Source: Chryseobacterium endalhagicum
GTDB taxonomy: Bacteria > Bacteroidota > Bacteroidia > Flavobacteriales > Weeksellaceae
Direction: 5' to 3'
Assembly: GCF_016745235.1 (NCBI RefSeq)
Contig: NZ_JAELVM010000001.1
Coordinates: 1,501,856 to 1,565,855, forward strand
DNA length: 64,000 bases
The position numbers and the translations under genes were made by a program. Positions 44,086-52,077 of this stretch are shown piece after piece. How positions within the stretch are numbered: position 1 is the stretch's first letter; each line of letters begins with the position of its first letter. The notes beneath the pieces are model-generated. The model was not told the DNA's origin. It made no database searches and saw only the letters and a program-made list of their open reading frames with translations.

Positions 44086-44583
44086 ATGTCGAATATTACA
44101 TTAAAAGGAAACGCTGTAAACACAATAGGAACTTTACCATCAGTAGGAACTACCATTAAAGATTTTGCTCTGGTAGATTCAGGTTTGAACGTAAAAACCC
44201 TTGAGAGTTTTGAAGGAAAGAAAAAAGTATTCAATATTTTCCCAAGTATTGATACACCTACGTGTGCATCTTCAGCCAGAAAGTTCAACGAAGAGGCTTC
44301 AAGTCTTGATAATACAGTTGTGATCAATGTTTCTAAAGATTTACCTTTCGCATTGGGAAGATTCTGTGCTGCTGAAGGTTTGAACAACGTAGAAACACTT
44401 TCAGATTTCAGAAGCAGCTTTGGGGATGACAATGAATTAACCATTGCAGATTCTCCGCTGAAAGGACTTTTAAGCCGTGCTGTTATCGTAACTGATGCTG
44501 ACAATAAAGTAGTTTATACAGAGCAGGTTTCTGAGATTGCAGATGAGCCTAATTACGAAGCAGCTCTTACTGCCTTAAAATAA
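44086..44583 (+). CDS. tpx: Thiol peroxidase (cytosolic Tpx)
   Basis: The 165-residue product is a full-length atypical 2-Cys peroxiredoxin: peroxidatic Cys60 in FPSIDTPTCASSARKF, resolving Cys94 in RFCAAEG, and KGLLSRAVIVTDADNKVVY. It removes hydroperoxides with thioredoxin. No signal peptide, so it works in the cytosol, unlike its exported paralogue at 10560-11117. A TAAATTTG box at 44059-44066 resembles the Bacteroidota -7 element. A terminator lies at 44607-44644. Confidence 0.96.
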   Translation: MSNITLKGNAVNTIGTLPSVGTTIKDFALVDSGLNVKTLESFEGKKKVFNIFPSIDTPTCASSARKFNEEASSLDNTVVINVSKDLPFALGRFCAAEGLNNVETLSDFRSSFGDDNELTIADSPLKGLLSRAVIVTDADNKVVYTEQVSEIADEPNYEAALTALK

Positions 44584-44606
44584 GATCTGAAAATAAAATT
44601 TTTATA

Positions 44607-44644
44607 AAAGCCTTGTGAAGATTTTGTTTCGCAGGGCTTTTTTG
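44607..44644 (+). terminator. Terminator of tpx
   Basis: AAAAGCCTTG and CAGGGCTTTT pair across a long loop, followed by TT. Confidence 0.65.
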
Positions 44645-44673
44645 TCCGTAAGAATTTCTAAATCCGATTTAAG

Positions 44674-45021
44674 ATGATTAAAAGAATTGTAGCCAATATA
44701 AAAACAGATGACCTTTCAAAAGCAGACCTTTTTTATAAGGATATTCTGGGTCTTGACATTCTGATGGATCACGGATGGATCAAAACTTTCGGAAATAATG
44801 AAGAAGCAAAAGTTCAGGTGAGCTTTGCCACTCAGGGAGGGAACGGTACAGAAGTTCCTTTGCTGTCCATTGAAGTGGATCATATGGATGAACTCTATGA
44901 AAAAATACAGCAGGCAGGTTTTGAAATCACTTACGGAATCACAGACGAAGAATGGGGTGTACGCAGGTTTTTTGTAAAAGACCCCTTTGGAAACCTGATT
45001 AATATTCTTGAACATCAATAA
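44674..45021 (+). CDS. VOC-family (glyoxalase-like) protein
   Basis: The 115-residue product is a single vicinal-oxygen-chelate unit pair: IVANIKTDDLSKADLFYKDI, GLDILMDHGWIKTF, VRRFFVKDPFGNLINILEHQ. VOC proteins bind a metal and act on or sequester small molecules such as methylglyoxal adducts or antibiotics. The C-terminal D-P-F-G-N-x-x-x-x-x-E has the usual metal-ligand Glu. The substrate is unknown. The next VOC gene lies beyond a heptamer repeat tract. Confidence 0.9.
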   Translation: MIKRIVANIKTDDLSKADLFYKDILGLDILMDHGWIKTFGNNEEAKVQVSFATQGGNGTEVPLLSIEVDHMDELYEKIQQAGFEITYGITDEEWGVRRFFVKDPFGNLINILEHQ

Positions 45022-45027
45022 TTTTGC

Positions 45028-45090
45028 ATAAGCCATAAGCCATAAGCCATAAGCCATAAGCCATAAGCCATAAGCCATAAGCCATAAGCC
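45028..45090. repeat. Perfect heptanucleotide tandem repeat, nine copies
   Basis: Nine copies of ATAAGCC lie head to tail without error immediately upstream (seven bases) of the start codon of the VOC gene at 45098, which makes copy-number change here likely to alter its expression. Confidence 0.95.
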
Positions 45091-45097
45091 ATTTACT

Positions 45098-45502
45098 ATG
45101 AAAGCAGAAAAAGTCATCCCTATCCTGAGGATTTTTGATTACAGGAAAACATTAGAGTTTTATATAGACTGGCTGGGTTTTGAGATCGAGTGGGAGAATC
45201 ATTTCGAGGAAAATACCCCCGTTTATATGGAAGTGAAAAAAGGAAATATTATCCTTCATTTAAGCGAACATCACGATGACGGAACACCCGGAAGCAAGGT
45301 GTTTATCTGGTGCGAAGGTGTTGCAGAATATCACAAAGAACTGATGGATAAGAAATATAAATATAACTACCCAGGATTGGAAAAAGCGTTTTACGGAGCC
45401 GTTTCATTTACAGTCCATGATCCGTTTGGAAATAAAATCATTTTCAACGAAGAATTTGATGAAGAAAAACATAAAGACCTTGAATTCTGTTCTATTCATT
45501 AA
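45098..45502 (+). CDS. VOC-family protein (bleomycin-resistance-like)
   Basis: The 134-residue product resembles the glyoxalase/bleomycin-binding group: VIPILRIFDYRKTLEFYIDW, GFEIEWENHFEENTPVYMEV, ILHLSEHHDDGTPGSKVFIW, and FTVHDPFGNKIIFNE at the end. Proteins of this group form dimers that bind drugs or act on small electrophiles. Its start codon follows directly on the nine-copy heptamer tract, so its expression could vary by repeat number. Actual substrate is unknown. Confidence 0.9.
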   Translation: MKAEKVIPILRIFDYRKTLEFYIDWLGFEIEWENHFEENTPVYMEVKKGNIILHLSEHHDDGTPGSKVFIWCEGVAEYHKELMDKKYKYNYPGLEKAFYGAVSFTVHDPFGNKIIFNEEFDEEKHKDLEFCSIH

Positions 45503-45928
45503 TATTCAATAGGGACGGGCTTTAGCCCGTTCTCAAAGAAAACCAAACCCGGATTTTGTTCAAACCACAAATATATTCAATAGGAATGGGCTTCAGTCCA
45601 TTCATGCATAAAAACAACCATCCAGGGCTTTAGCCAAAATAAATTTTCAGGAAATAAAATGGTGTTCACAGAGAATTTACAAAAAAAAAATAGATTGAAT
45701 TCGTTCTCCCAACTGAAATATTCAATAGGAATGGGCTTTAGCCCGTTCTCAAAGAAAACCAAACCCTGATTTTGTTCAAACCATGAATATATTCAATAGG
45801 AATGGGCTTTAGCCCATTCTAAAAAACAGCAACAAGCAACAACCCCAATGGCTTTAGCCAAAACCTAACAAAAGAAACAGATGATCCCAATCATTAAAAA
45901 ATAATAATACGATAACTACCTTTGTATC
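45503..45928. repeat. Intergenic repeats with GGGCTTTAGCCC palindromes
   Basis: Palindromic units lie at 45514-45532, 45584-45603, 45729-45748 and 45799-45818, each preceded by ATTCAATAGG. Two of them are followed by a shared 45-base segment (TCTCAAAGAAAACCAAACCC and ATTTTGTTCAAACCA). Looser copies occur near 45624 and 45850. No gene was found. Confidence 0.85.
45917..45924 (+). promoter_or_regulatory. -7 box almost touching the DUF763 start codon
   Basis: TACCTTTG (TAnnTTTG) ends four bases before the ATG at 45929, which implies a leaderless or nearly leaderless message. Confidence 0.55.
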
Positions 45929-47140
45929 ATGAAACGTTCAGGAACTGCAGATTTACCATTACACTACGGAAAGGTACCGCCCTGGCTGTACGAGCGTATG
46001 TCTGTCCTCGGGCTTTCCATTATTGAAGTGATCCTGATGGATTACGGGAAAGATGAGGTGCTCCGCAGGCTTGCAGATCCGTTCTGGTTCCAGAGTTTTG
46101 GAGCGGTTATGGGAATGGACTGGCATTCTTCCGGGATTACGACCTCCGTAATGGGCGCTTTGAAACGCTCCATCAATCCCAATTCGCAGTCACTGGGTCT
46201 TTATATCTGCGGTGGAAAAGGAAAATTTTCAAGAGAAACTCCTGCAGAACTTATTCAGATTGCCGATAAAACAGGGTTGAACGGCCATGAACTGGTAAAA
46301 GCCAGCAAACTTTCTGCAAAAGTAGATAATACGGCAATTCAGGATGGCTATCAGTTGTATCTCCATAATTTTATTTTATCAGACAATGGAAACTGGAGTG
46401 TTGTACAGCAGGGAATGCATGAATCGGATGGAACGGCGCGGCGCTATCACTGGCACTCAGGAAATATCAAATCATTTATTGAAGAACCTCATACGGGAAT
46501 TAACGGCATTTCCAGAGGAAGGATCCTTAATCTGACTGATGCTGATGCTTCAGAAAACAGAAAAGGAATTCTGGATATTTCCCACACGGATTCTATCGAT
46601 GTCATGAAAGATTTTTCAAGATTGATTCTTCCTGCGCATCACGATGTACAGGCTTCAGATGTTGATTTGAAACGGCTCGGAGCTCTTTTGTATGTCACGC
46701 GTGAGCAGCAGCCTCAGAACTTTGAAGACCTTTTAATGTTGGAAGGGGTTGGTCCAAGAACAATGCAGTCGCTGGCGCTGGTAAGTGAAGTGATCCATGG
46801 AGCGCCTTCACGTTTTGCCGATCCTGCCAGATTTTCCTTTGCACATGGAGGAAAAGACGGACATCCTTTCCCGGTTCCCACCAAAACCTATGATGAAAGC
46901 ATCAATATCCTTAAGAAAGGAATTGAAAAGTCCAAACTGGGTAATTCCGACAAACTGAATACGTTAAATAAGCTGCACCAGATTGTAGCAGCCACCGAAA
47001 AAGATTTTATTCCTGATTTCGACATTCAGCAGGTGATAGAAGAGGAAAGGCAGAATTCGTGGCGTTTCGGAGGAAAAACTGTTTTCGGGGATGCAGAACC
47101 TCCTAAGCCCCCAAAACCGATTCAGCTTTCTTTATTTTGA
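45929..47140 (+). CDS. DUF763 family protein
   Basis: The 403-residue product matches DUF763: MKRSGTADLPLHYGKVPPWL at the start, GLYICGGKGKFSRETP, YHWHS, and LPAHHDVQASDVDLKRL in the middle, with a helix-hairpin-helix-like LLMLEGVGPRTMQSLALVSE at about 270-290. The family occurs in bacteria and archaea and its role is not established, though the HhH-like piece suggests nucleic-acid contact. The start matches the family start, supporting the leaderless promoter reading. It is a single gene. Confidence 0.92.
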   Translation: MKRSGTADLPLHYGKVPPWLYERMSVLGLSIIEVILMDYGKDEVLRRLADPFWFQSFGAVMGMDWHSSGITTSVMGALKRSINPNSQSLGLYICGGKGKFSRETPAELIQIADKTGLNGHELVKASKLSAKVDNTAIQDGYQLYLHNFILSDNGNWSVVQQGMHESDGTARRYHWHSGNIKSFIEEPHTGINGISRGRILNLTDADASENRKGILDISHTDSIDVMKDFSRLILPAHHDVQASDVDLKRLGALLYVTREQQPQNFEDLLMLEGVGPRTMQSLALVSEVIHGAPSRFADPARFSFAHGGKDGHPFPVPTKTYDESINILKKGIEKSKLGNSDKLNTLNKLHQIVAATEKDFIPDFDIQQVIEEERQNSWRFGGKTVFGDAEPPKPPKPIQLSLF

Positions 47141-47210
47141 TCTACCGATAATTTATTTAGCTTCAGTTCGGGTTAAGAAATGATGCTAAGAACTGGATGT
47201 AAAACGAAAT

Positions 47211-47243
47211 ATCCGTGTCAAGGTTTTAAACCTTGACACGGGT
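47211..47243. repeat. 33-bp palindrome
   Basis: Left arm CCGTGTCAAGGTTT pairs with AAACCTTGACACGG; compared with the copy at 8798 a T/A pair has become G/C on both sides. It lies 70 bases after the DUF763 stop. The rest of the spacer 47141-47422 shows nothing else. Confidence 0.85.
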
Positions 47244-47422
47244 AGATACGTATTCTCTGGTAAAAGAATCAAAAGTGTTTAATTATTTAGAAAGAATAAA
47301 AACAATCATTCACAAGTCTTTAAATCCGGCTTTTTCAATGTGTTTGGTCAATTTGTTTAATTTTTTTCATTTCTGATTCAATTAAAAATGATATTTTTAA
47401 AGCCTTAAAAAACACCGACACA

Positions 47423-48013
47423 ATGACCAGCAAAGCCTTACAGATTTGTTATGATTTCCCTTTTTTCCTCGATGAAGAACTTGATGAAATATTTCAGGCT
47501 CATGAAAAAGTATCGTTCCAGAAAGGAGATATTATTCTTGAAGAAGGAAAAACAGCCAATGAATATTATATTCTGGAAAAAGGTCTGGCCCGTTCATTTG
47601 TCAACGATTTCAACGGAAACGAAGTAACCACCCATTTTTTTGCCGATAATGAGATCATTATTGAAGTACTTTCGCTTTTTCAGAGAGTGCCGTCTCAGGA
47701 GAATATTGTCTGCATTACAGACTGTGAATGCAGGAGATTCGATTATGAAACATTCCAGGAACTGTTCCACAAAATACCCAATCTCAGGGAGTGGGGAAGA
47801 TCATGGATGTCCAAAGAGCTTTTTGCCTACAAGCAGCGTTCCGTGGAAATGTTTACCCTGTCTGCAACCAGACGTTACCTTAATCTTTTAGAGCAGAAAC
47901 CGCAGGTGGTACAGTTTGCCCCGCTGAAGCAGATTGCCTCCTATCTGGGCGTTACAGACACTTCTTTAAGCCGTATCCGTAAAGAAATTGTTTCCCATTC
48001 AAAGAAAAATTAA
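47423..48013 (+). CDS. Crp/Fnr-superfamily transcription regulator
   Basis: The 196-residue product has a cyclic-nucleotide-binding-like domain at about 15-130 (FQKGDIILEEGKTANEYYIL, VTTHFFADNEIIIE) and a C-terminal winged helix (LKQIASYLGVTDTSLSRIRK). It is the same general type as the protein at 6116 but more standard. It is the first gene of the VOC/DinB run that follows on the same strand and could be its regulator (inference). Confidence 0.9.
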   Translation: MTSKALQICYDFPFFLDEELDEIFQAHEKVSFQKGDIILEEGKTANEYYILEKGLARSFVNDFNGNEVTTHFFADNEIIIEVLSLFQRVPSQENIVCITDCECRRFDYETFQELFHKIPNLREWGRSWMSKELFAYKQRSVEMFTLSATRRYLNLLEQKPQVVQFAPLKQIASYLGVTDTSLSRIRKEIVSHSKKN

Positions 48014-48031
48014 ATCTTGTCTTATGGCAAG

Positions 48032-48060
48032 TTGATTTTCATGCAGGCTTGGTAATTTTG
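48032..48060 (+). promoter_or_regulatory. Bacteroidota-type promoter for the VOC gene at 48093
   Basis: TTG at 48032-48034 and TAATTTTG at 48053-48060 are 18 bases apart. The start codon follows 32 bases later, so this gene has its own promoter, separate from the Crp-like gene. Confidence 0.55.
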
Positions 48061-48092
48061 GTTAAAAGTTTAACACCTTAAATAATTACAAT

Positions 48093-48506
48093 ATGAAAGC
48101 CAATCAAATTTATGTCAACCTTCCTGTAAAAGATGTTCAGAAAACAAAAGAATTCTGGACCAGACTCGGATTTGAAATTAATGAACAATTTTCAGACGAT
48201 AAAGCTACCTGTGTGGTGATGAAGGAAGACAATATCTACGCCATGTTTCTGGTAGAAGATTATTTCAAAACTTTTTCGAATAAGCCAATTCCGGCAAAGG
48301 ATACCAGCGGGGTTCTTGTGGCCATCAGCCTGAACAGCCGTGAAGAAGTGGATCAGGTAGTGAATACCGCTCTGGAGAACGGATGCACACAGCATGAAGA
48401 GCCTCAGGATTACGGATGGATGTATCAGAATTCCTTCTGGGATCTGGATGGGCATGGCTGGAATATCACTTTCGCGGATATGTCCCAAATGCCTTCCGAA
48501 TTTTAA
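48093..48506 (+). CDS. VOC-family (glyoxalase-like) protein
   Basis: The 137-residue product begins MKANQIYVNLPVKDVQKTKE and ends YGWMYQNSFWDLDGHGWNIT, typical of the lactoylglutathione-lyase-like VOC group in Bacteroidota. It is cytosolic; activity is unknown. It is the third of at least six VOC genes in 11 kb. Confidence 0.92.
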   Translation: MKANQIYVNLPVKDVQKTKEFWTRLGFEINEQFSDDKATCVVMKEDNIYAMFLVEDYFKTFSNKPIPAKDTSGVLVAISLNSREEVDQVVNTALENGCTQHEEPQDYGWMYQNSFWDLDGHGWNITFADMSQMPSEF

Positions 48507-48671
48507 ACTTTCCCAAAACTCAGCCTCAAAACCTGAAAAACACTCCCACACCTGAAATCCTATAAAAATCACACAAGTATGCGCAATCATCTGTGAAAAT
48601 CTGCGTCATCTGTGGTTAAAATATAAAAACATAGAAAATATAGGGTTTTCAGGAAAATAAAACCTACCACT

Positions 48672-49133
48672 ATGGAAACAAAATCAAACGATATTGAAAT
48701 CGTAAAAGTTCAGGTATTCAGCAACTACAAAGTCATTTCAATGAATATCGAAGGCATTACCAACGAAGAATCCATGATCTTCCCGAATGGCGATGTCAAC
48801 TGCATGAACTGGGTTCTTGGGCATTTGCTGTATATAAGAAATGCTTTCCTTGAAACCCTGGGTGAAGAACCTGTCTGGGATGGAGAAAAATTCTCGTGCT
48901 ACCAGCGAGGAGCTATTCCGCTGGATAGGAAAGACGAACTGGTCACTTTTGAAGAATTAAAATCTTACCTCGAAAAATCCCAGGATAAACTAGAAGCAAA
49001 ACTTATCAGTATCGACCGTTTTGACCCTGAATCAATTAATGATATTGCCATATTCTGCCTTCATGAGCTCTATCACAGCGGGCAGCTGGGAATTCTCAGA
49101 AGAATTTTAGGAAAACCGGGAGCCATAAAATAA
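48672..49133 (+). CDS. DinB-family protein
   Basis: The 153-residue product is a four-helix bundle of the DinB/YfiT type. The three metal-binding His residues are present: one in MNWVLGHLLYIRN and two in LHELYHSGQLGILRRILG. The family includes metal-dependent thiol transferases (bacillithiol and mycothiol enzymes) and damage-induced proteins. The gene for a related but His-less protein follows within 50 bases. The thiol substrate is unknown. Confidence 0.88.
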   Translation: METKSNDIEIVKVQVFSNYKVISMNIEGITNEESMIFPNGDVNCMNWVLGHLLYIRNAFLETLGEEPVWDGEKFSCYQRGAIPLDRKDELVTFEELKSYLEKSQDKLEAKLISIDRFDPESINDIAIFCLHELYHSGQLGILRRILGKPGAIK

Positions 49134-49182
49134 CCGGATCAAAAAATCTGTGAACAATTAAAACAACTAAAAAATCAAAGAA

Positions 49183-49707
49183 ATGGACACACCAAAATCA
49201 AAAAAAATAGAAGTCATTATTCCGGCGTACAGGATGCATACCCAAAGCTTTTTGAATGTTTTGGACGGCATCTCGGAAGAAGATGCATTGAAAAGAATTG
49301 ACGGAAAAACCAACCATATCGTCTGGATGGCAGGAAACTTTGTGAATATGCGCTACGGTCTTGCCGGGGTTTTAGGACTCAAAGATGAAGATCCTCACAA
49401 CGATCTTTTCTTCCAGGGAAAAGCTTTGGATGAAAGCTATCAGTATCCGACCCTGGATGAATTAGAGAAAAATTTTCATGAAATTTCACCTAAAGTATTC
49501 CAAAAGCTGGGCGAAGTGACGGATGAAGAACTGGATGAGATTTTTGAAATCGGGATGAATGTCCCTTTTGTCCGTGAGACCAAACTTAATTTTGCAGGAA
49601 TGTGTTTGGGCCGCGAAGACTATTTATGCGGACAGATAGGCCTGATGAGAAGGATTCTTGGCTATCCGGGAATGAAATATGATATGGATGAAAATCTGAA
49701 ATATTAA
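49183..49707 (+). CDS. DinB-like protein lacking the metal-site histidines
   Basis: The 174-residue product aligns with the preceding DinB protein (NHIVWMAGNFVNMRYGLAGV against NCMNWVLGHLLYIRN, and GREDYLCGQIGLMRRILGYP against LHELYHSGQLGILRRILG), but the three His positions have become Asn, Arg and Leu. The fold should be kept while metal binding is lost, so it may be a regulatory or binding relative. It is co-oriented and closely spaced with the hydrolase gene that begins three bases after its stop. Confidence 0.8.
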   Translation: MDTPKSKKIEVIIPAYRMHTQSFLNVLDGISEEDALKRIDGKTNHIVWMAGNFVNMRYGLAGVLGLKDEDPHNDLFFQGKALDESYQYPTLDELEKNFHEISPKVFQKLGEVTDEELDEIFEIGMNVPFVRETKLNFAGMCLGREDYLCGQIGLMRRILGYPGMKYDMDENLKY

Positions 49708-49709
49708 TC

Positions 49710-50486
49710 ATGGAGCCAAAAGAAAAAGGGTATAAACGCGTCAATGGCATCCGCATGTATTACGAGATTTATGGCTCAGGAAAACCTCTGGTGCTTATTC
49801 ATGGCGGCGGTTCTTCAATCCTGTTTGATTTTAAAGAAATCATCGCGAGACTTGAAAATCAATTTCAACTGATAGGAATAGATCTGCAAAATCACGGGAT
49901 GACCGAACACCGCGATATTCCTGAAACATTTGAGCAGGATGCCCATGATGTGGCTGCCCTTTTGAAAGAACTTCATATTGAAAAAGCTTCATTCTGGGGA
50001 TTCAGCAATGGTGGAAATACCGTGATGCAGATTGCCCATATTTACCCTGAAATAACTGAAAAGCTGATTGTAGCCTCCTCATTCTATAAAAGAAACGGAA
50101 TGATAGACGGGTTTTTCGAAAGTATGGCAGAAGCTACCCTGGAATCAATGCCGGAACCGCTTAAAATTAATTTTCTTAACCTGAACCCGGATTTTTCACT
50201 GCTTGAAAACCTGTTCGACAAAGACAGTAAAAGGATGCAGACTTTTGAAGACTGGGACGAAAAGGTTTTAACCTCAATAAAAGTTCCTGTGTTATTCATC
50301 AGCGGTGATAAAGACGTAATGAAACCGGAACATGTGGTGGAAATGTGGCGCCTGGTCCCTGAATCTCAGCTGATGATTCTTCCCGCTACCCACGGTTCTT
50401 ACATGATGGCTGATTTTGATGGAAAGACGGATGATAACCTGATCAATCTTACGGTAAACGAAGTGACAAAATTTTTAGACCATTAG
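49710..50486 (+). CDS. Alpha/beta-hydrolase
   Basis: The 258-residue product has the oxyanion segment VLIHGGGSS, the nucleophile elbow GFSNGG (Ser about 96), the acid in FISGDKDVMKP and the His in LPATHGSYM. It is a cytosolic esterase, lipase or lactonase-like enzyme with unknown substrate. It starts three bases after the DinB-like gene, indicating one transcript. A copy of the dispersed repeat lies downstream. Confidence 0.92.
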   Translation: MEPKEKGYKRVNGIRMYYEIYGSGKPLVLIHGGGSSILFDFKEIIARLENQFQLIGIDLQNHGMTEHRDIPETFEQDAHDVAALLKELHIEKASFWGFSNGGNTVMQIAHIYPEITEKLIVASSFYKRNGMIDGFFESMAEATLESMPEPLKINFLNLNPDFSLLENLFDKDSKRMQTFEDWDEKVLTSIKVPVLFISGDKDVMKPEHVVEMWRLVPESQLMILPATHGSYMMADFDGKTDDNLINLTVNEVTKFLDH

Positions 50487-50504
50487 TCTTACTTAATAAG
50501 GACA

Positions 50505-50740
50505 AAATAGTTGTTGGATAAACGCAAAGACGCAAGGCTTTTATATAATTGAAAACATTTTTTAAGACGCAAGAAAATCAAAGATTTTCAGCAAAGATTA
50601 TGATTACATAAAAAGGTTTGTCGTTGATTTTATTTCAATAATAGTAATACACAACTTTATCGGAGATAAAATCCTTGCGCCTTAAAACAGTTGGTTTAAA
50701 GAAAATTTGCGCCTTCGCGTTTGAAACAATTGGATGGAAC
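50505..50740. repeat. Partial copy of the dispersed repeat
   Basis: AACGCAAAGACGCAAGGCTT, AAGAAAATCAAAGATTTTCAGC and TTTATCGGAGATAAAATCCT match the array units; the 5' palindrome is missing. It fills the gap 50487-50791, which has no gene. Confidence 0.8.
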
Positions 50741-50791
50741 AATTCAAAACAAAATAAACATTAATTAACAACAATTTAAAAACAAGAAATC

Positions 50792-51223
50792 ATGGCAAAA
50801 TTAAATCCATACCTGAATTTTGATGGAAAAGCAGAAGAAGCTTTCACCTTTTACAAATCTGTTTTCGGCGGAGAATTCCATGGGGAAATCCACAAAATGG
50901 GCAATGCTCCGGGAACTGAAAACTTATCAGAAGAAGAAAAAAACAGAGTAATGCACATTGCTTTACCTATTGGAAATGATCTTTTAATGGCTTCGGATAT
51001 TGTTCCGGGGTTCGGGCAGACGCTTACTGTGGGAAATAATAATTATGTTTCCATTTTCCCGGAATCAAGGGATGAAGCCGACAGACTTTTCAAAGGGCTT
51101 TCAGAAGGCGGAAATGTAGAAATGCCTATTGAAGACCAGTTTTGGGGAGACTATTTCGGAAGCTTCCAGGACAAATACGGTGTTCATTGGATGGTGAACT
51201 ATAATGAAGAATATTCAAAATAA
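50792..51223 (+). CDS. PhnB-like VOC protein
   Basis: The 143-residue product starts MAKLNPYLNFDGKAEEAFTF and has YKSVFGGEFHGEIHKMG and WGDYFGSFQDKYGVHWMVNY, the pattern of PhnB/YjdN-type VOC proteins, which often bind small molecules. It has no signal peptide. The upstream 300 bases hold the dispersed-repeat copy, so it likely uses its own promoter. A terminator follows at 51247. Confidence 0.93.
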   Translation: MAKLNPYLNFDGKAEEAFTFYKSVFGGEFHGEIHKMGNAPGTENLSEEEKNRVMHIALPIGNDLLMASDIVPGFGQTLTVGNNNYVSIFPESRDEADRLFKGLSEGGNVEMPIEDQFWGDYFGSFQDKYGVHWMVNYNEEYSK

Positions 51224-51246
51224 TCTTATATTTAACTAAATTATCA

Positions 51247-51273
51247 GGGCAGTTCAACCCGGACTGCCTTTTT
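51247..51273 (+). terminator. Rho-independent terminator
   Basis: GGCAGT and ACTGCC flank a nine-base loop and are followed by TTTTT. It is 24 bases after the PhnB-like stop and 25 before the next start. Confidence 0.75.
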
Positions 51274-51297
51274 AACCCAACATTAAAAAGTAAAACT

Positions 51298-51711
51298 ATG
51301 GATCCAATTAAAATAGATATCACCATTTTAGCTCCTGTAGAAAAGGTTTGGAATTATTTTAATGAACCTAAACATATCACAAAATGGAATTTTGCCCACG
51401 AAAGCTGGGAATGCCCAAGATCAGAAAATGATCTGAGGGTAGGTGGGAAATTTAAAACAAGAATGGAAGCTAAGGATAAAAGCTTCGGTTTTGATTTCGA
51501 AGGAATTTATGATGAAGTAGTTCCTAATGCTGCGATCAAATATCACCTGGAGGACGGGCGTAAAGTAGAAGTTATTTTTGATCAGATAGACGAAAATACC
51601 ACTAAGGTTACCGAAATTTTTGATCCCGAAAAACAAAATTCTGTGGAAATGCAGAGAGAAGGCTGGTATGCTATTCTCAACAATTTTCACAAATATGTTG
51701 AAAACCACTAA
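51298..51711 (+). CDS. SRPBCC-domain protein (AHSA1-like)
   Basis: The 137-residue product is a START/Bet v1-like ligand-binding fold: DITILAPVEKVWNYFNEPKH, TKWNFAHESWECPRSENDL, GGKFKTRMEAKDKSFGFDFE, REGWYAILNNFHKYVE. The AHSA1 group binds hydrophobic ligands or assists folding; most bacterial members are uncharacterised. A small HhH-like gene follows, its ATG 75 bases after this stop, so they may be one unit. Confidence 0.92.
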   Translation: MDPIKIDITILAPVEKVWNYFNEPKHITKWNFAHESWECPRSENDLRVGGKFKTRMEAKDKSFGFDFEGIYDEVVPNAAIKYHLEDGRKVEVIFDQIDENTTKVTEIFDPEKQNSVEMQREGWYAILNNFHKYVENH

Positions 51712-51785
51712 AATACTCCTTGTCAGCCATGATAAATCTGGTCATAATGGCAAAATGTTTAAGCTCCATTTGTGCTGTTAATCAT

Positions 51786-51986
51786 ATGGTTAAAACTAAT
51801 CAGTTCCTTTCCGGCGTTATTGCGGTGCCGGCAAGAAAATCATTGGAAAGAGAAAAAATAGATTCTCTTGAAAAACTTTCGCATTATTCTGAAGAAGAAA
51901 TCATGAAGCTTCATGGCTTTGGAAAGAATGCCATGGAAAAACTGAAAAACCACATGAGAGAACATGAGATTTCTTTCAAAAACTAA
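51786..51986 (+). CDS. Small helix-hairpin-helix/RNAP-alpha-CTD-like protein
   Basis: The 66-residue product (ATG at 51786) reads IAVPARKSLEREKIDSLEKL, SHYSEEEIMKLHGFGKNAME, KLKNHM, which resembles RNA polymerase alpha C-terminal-domain-like HhH modules (FP.IG.PA.RAL...LE.L....E.ELL.LHGFGPKA). It probably binds nucleic acid or protein. The frame is open upstream to a TTG at 51720, but those residues are hydrophobic and unlike the family. The short size is usual for this group. Confidence 0.75.
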   Translation: MVKTNQFLSGVIAVPARKSLEREKIDSLEKLSHYSEEEIMKLHGFGKNAMEKLKNHMREHEISFKN

Positions 51987-52077
51987 TACCTGAAATTACC
52001 GGATACTTCAATCACTACGGAACCTATTCATCCGAAGTGATCCATACAATATATTTCAACCCCTTAAATGTAACTAT

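Noticed and set aside
44716..45117. Minus-strand frame beginning with repeated LWLMAYG
   Set aside because: Its start is the heptamer tract and the remainder is antisense to the VOC gene.
49183..49707. Second gene as a pseudogene
   Set aside because: The frame is intact, the length is normal and the fold core is kept, so loss of the His residues looks like functional change instead of decay.
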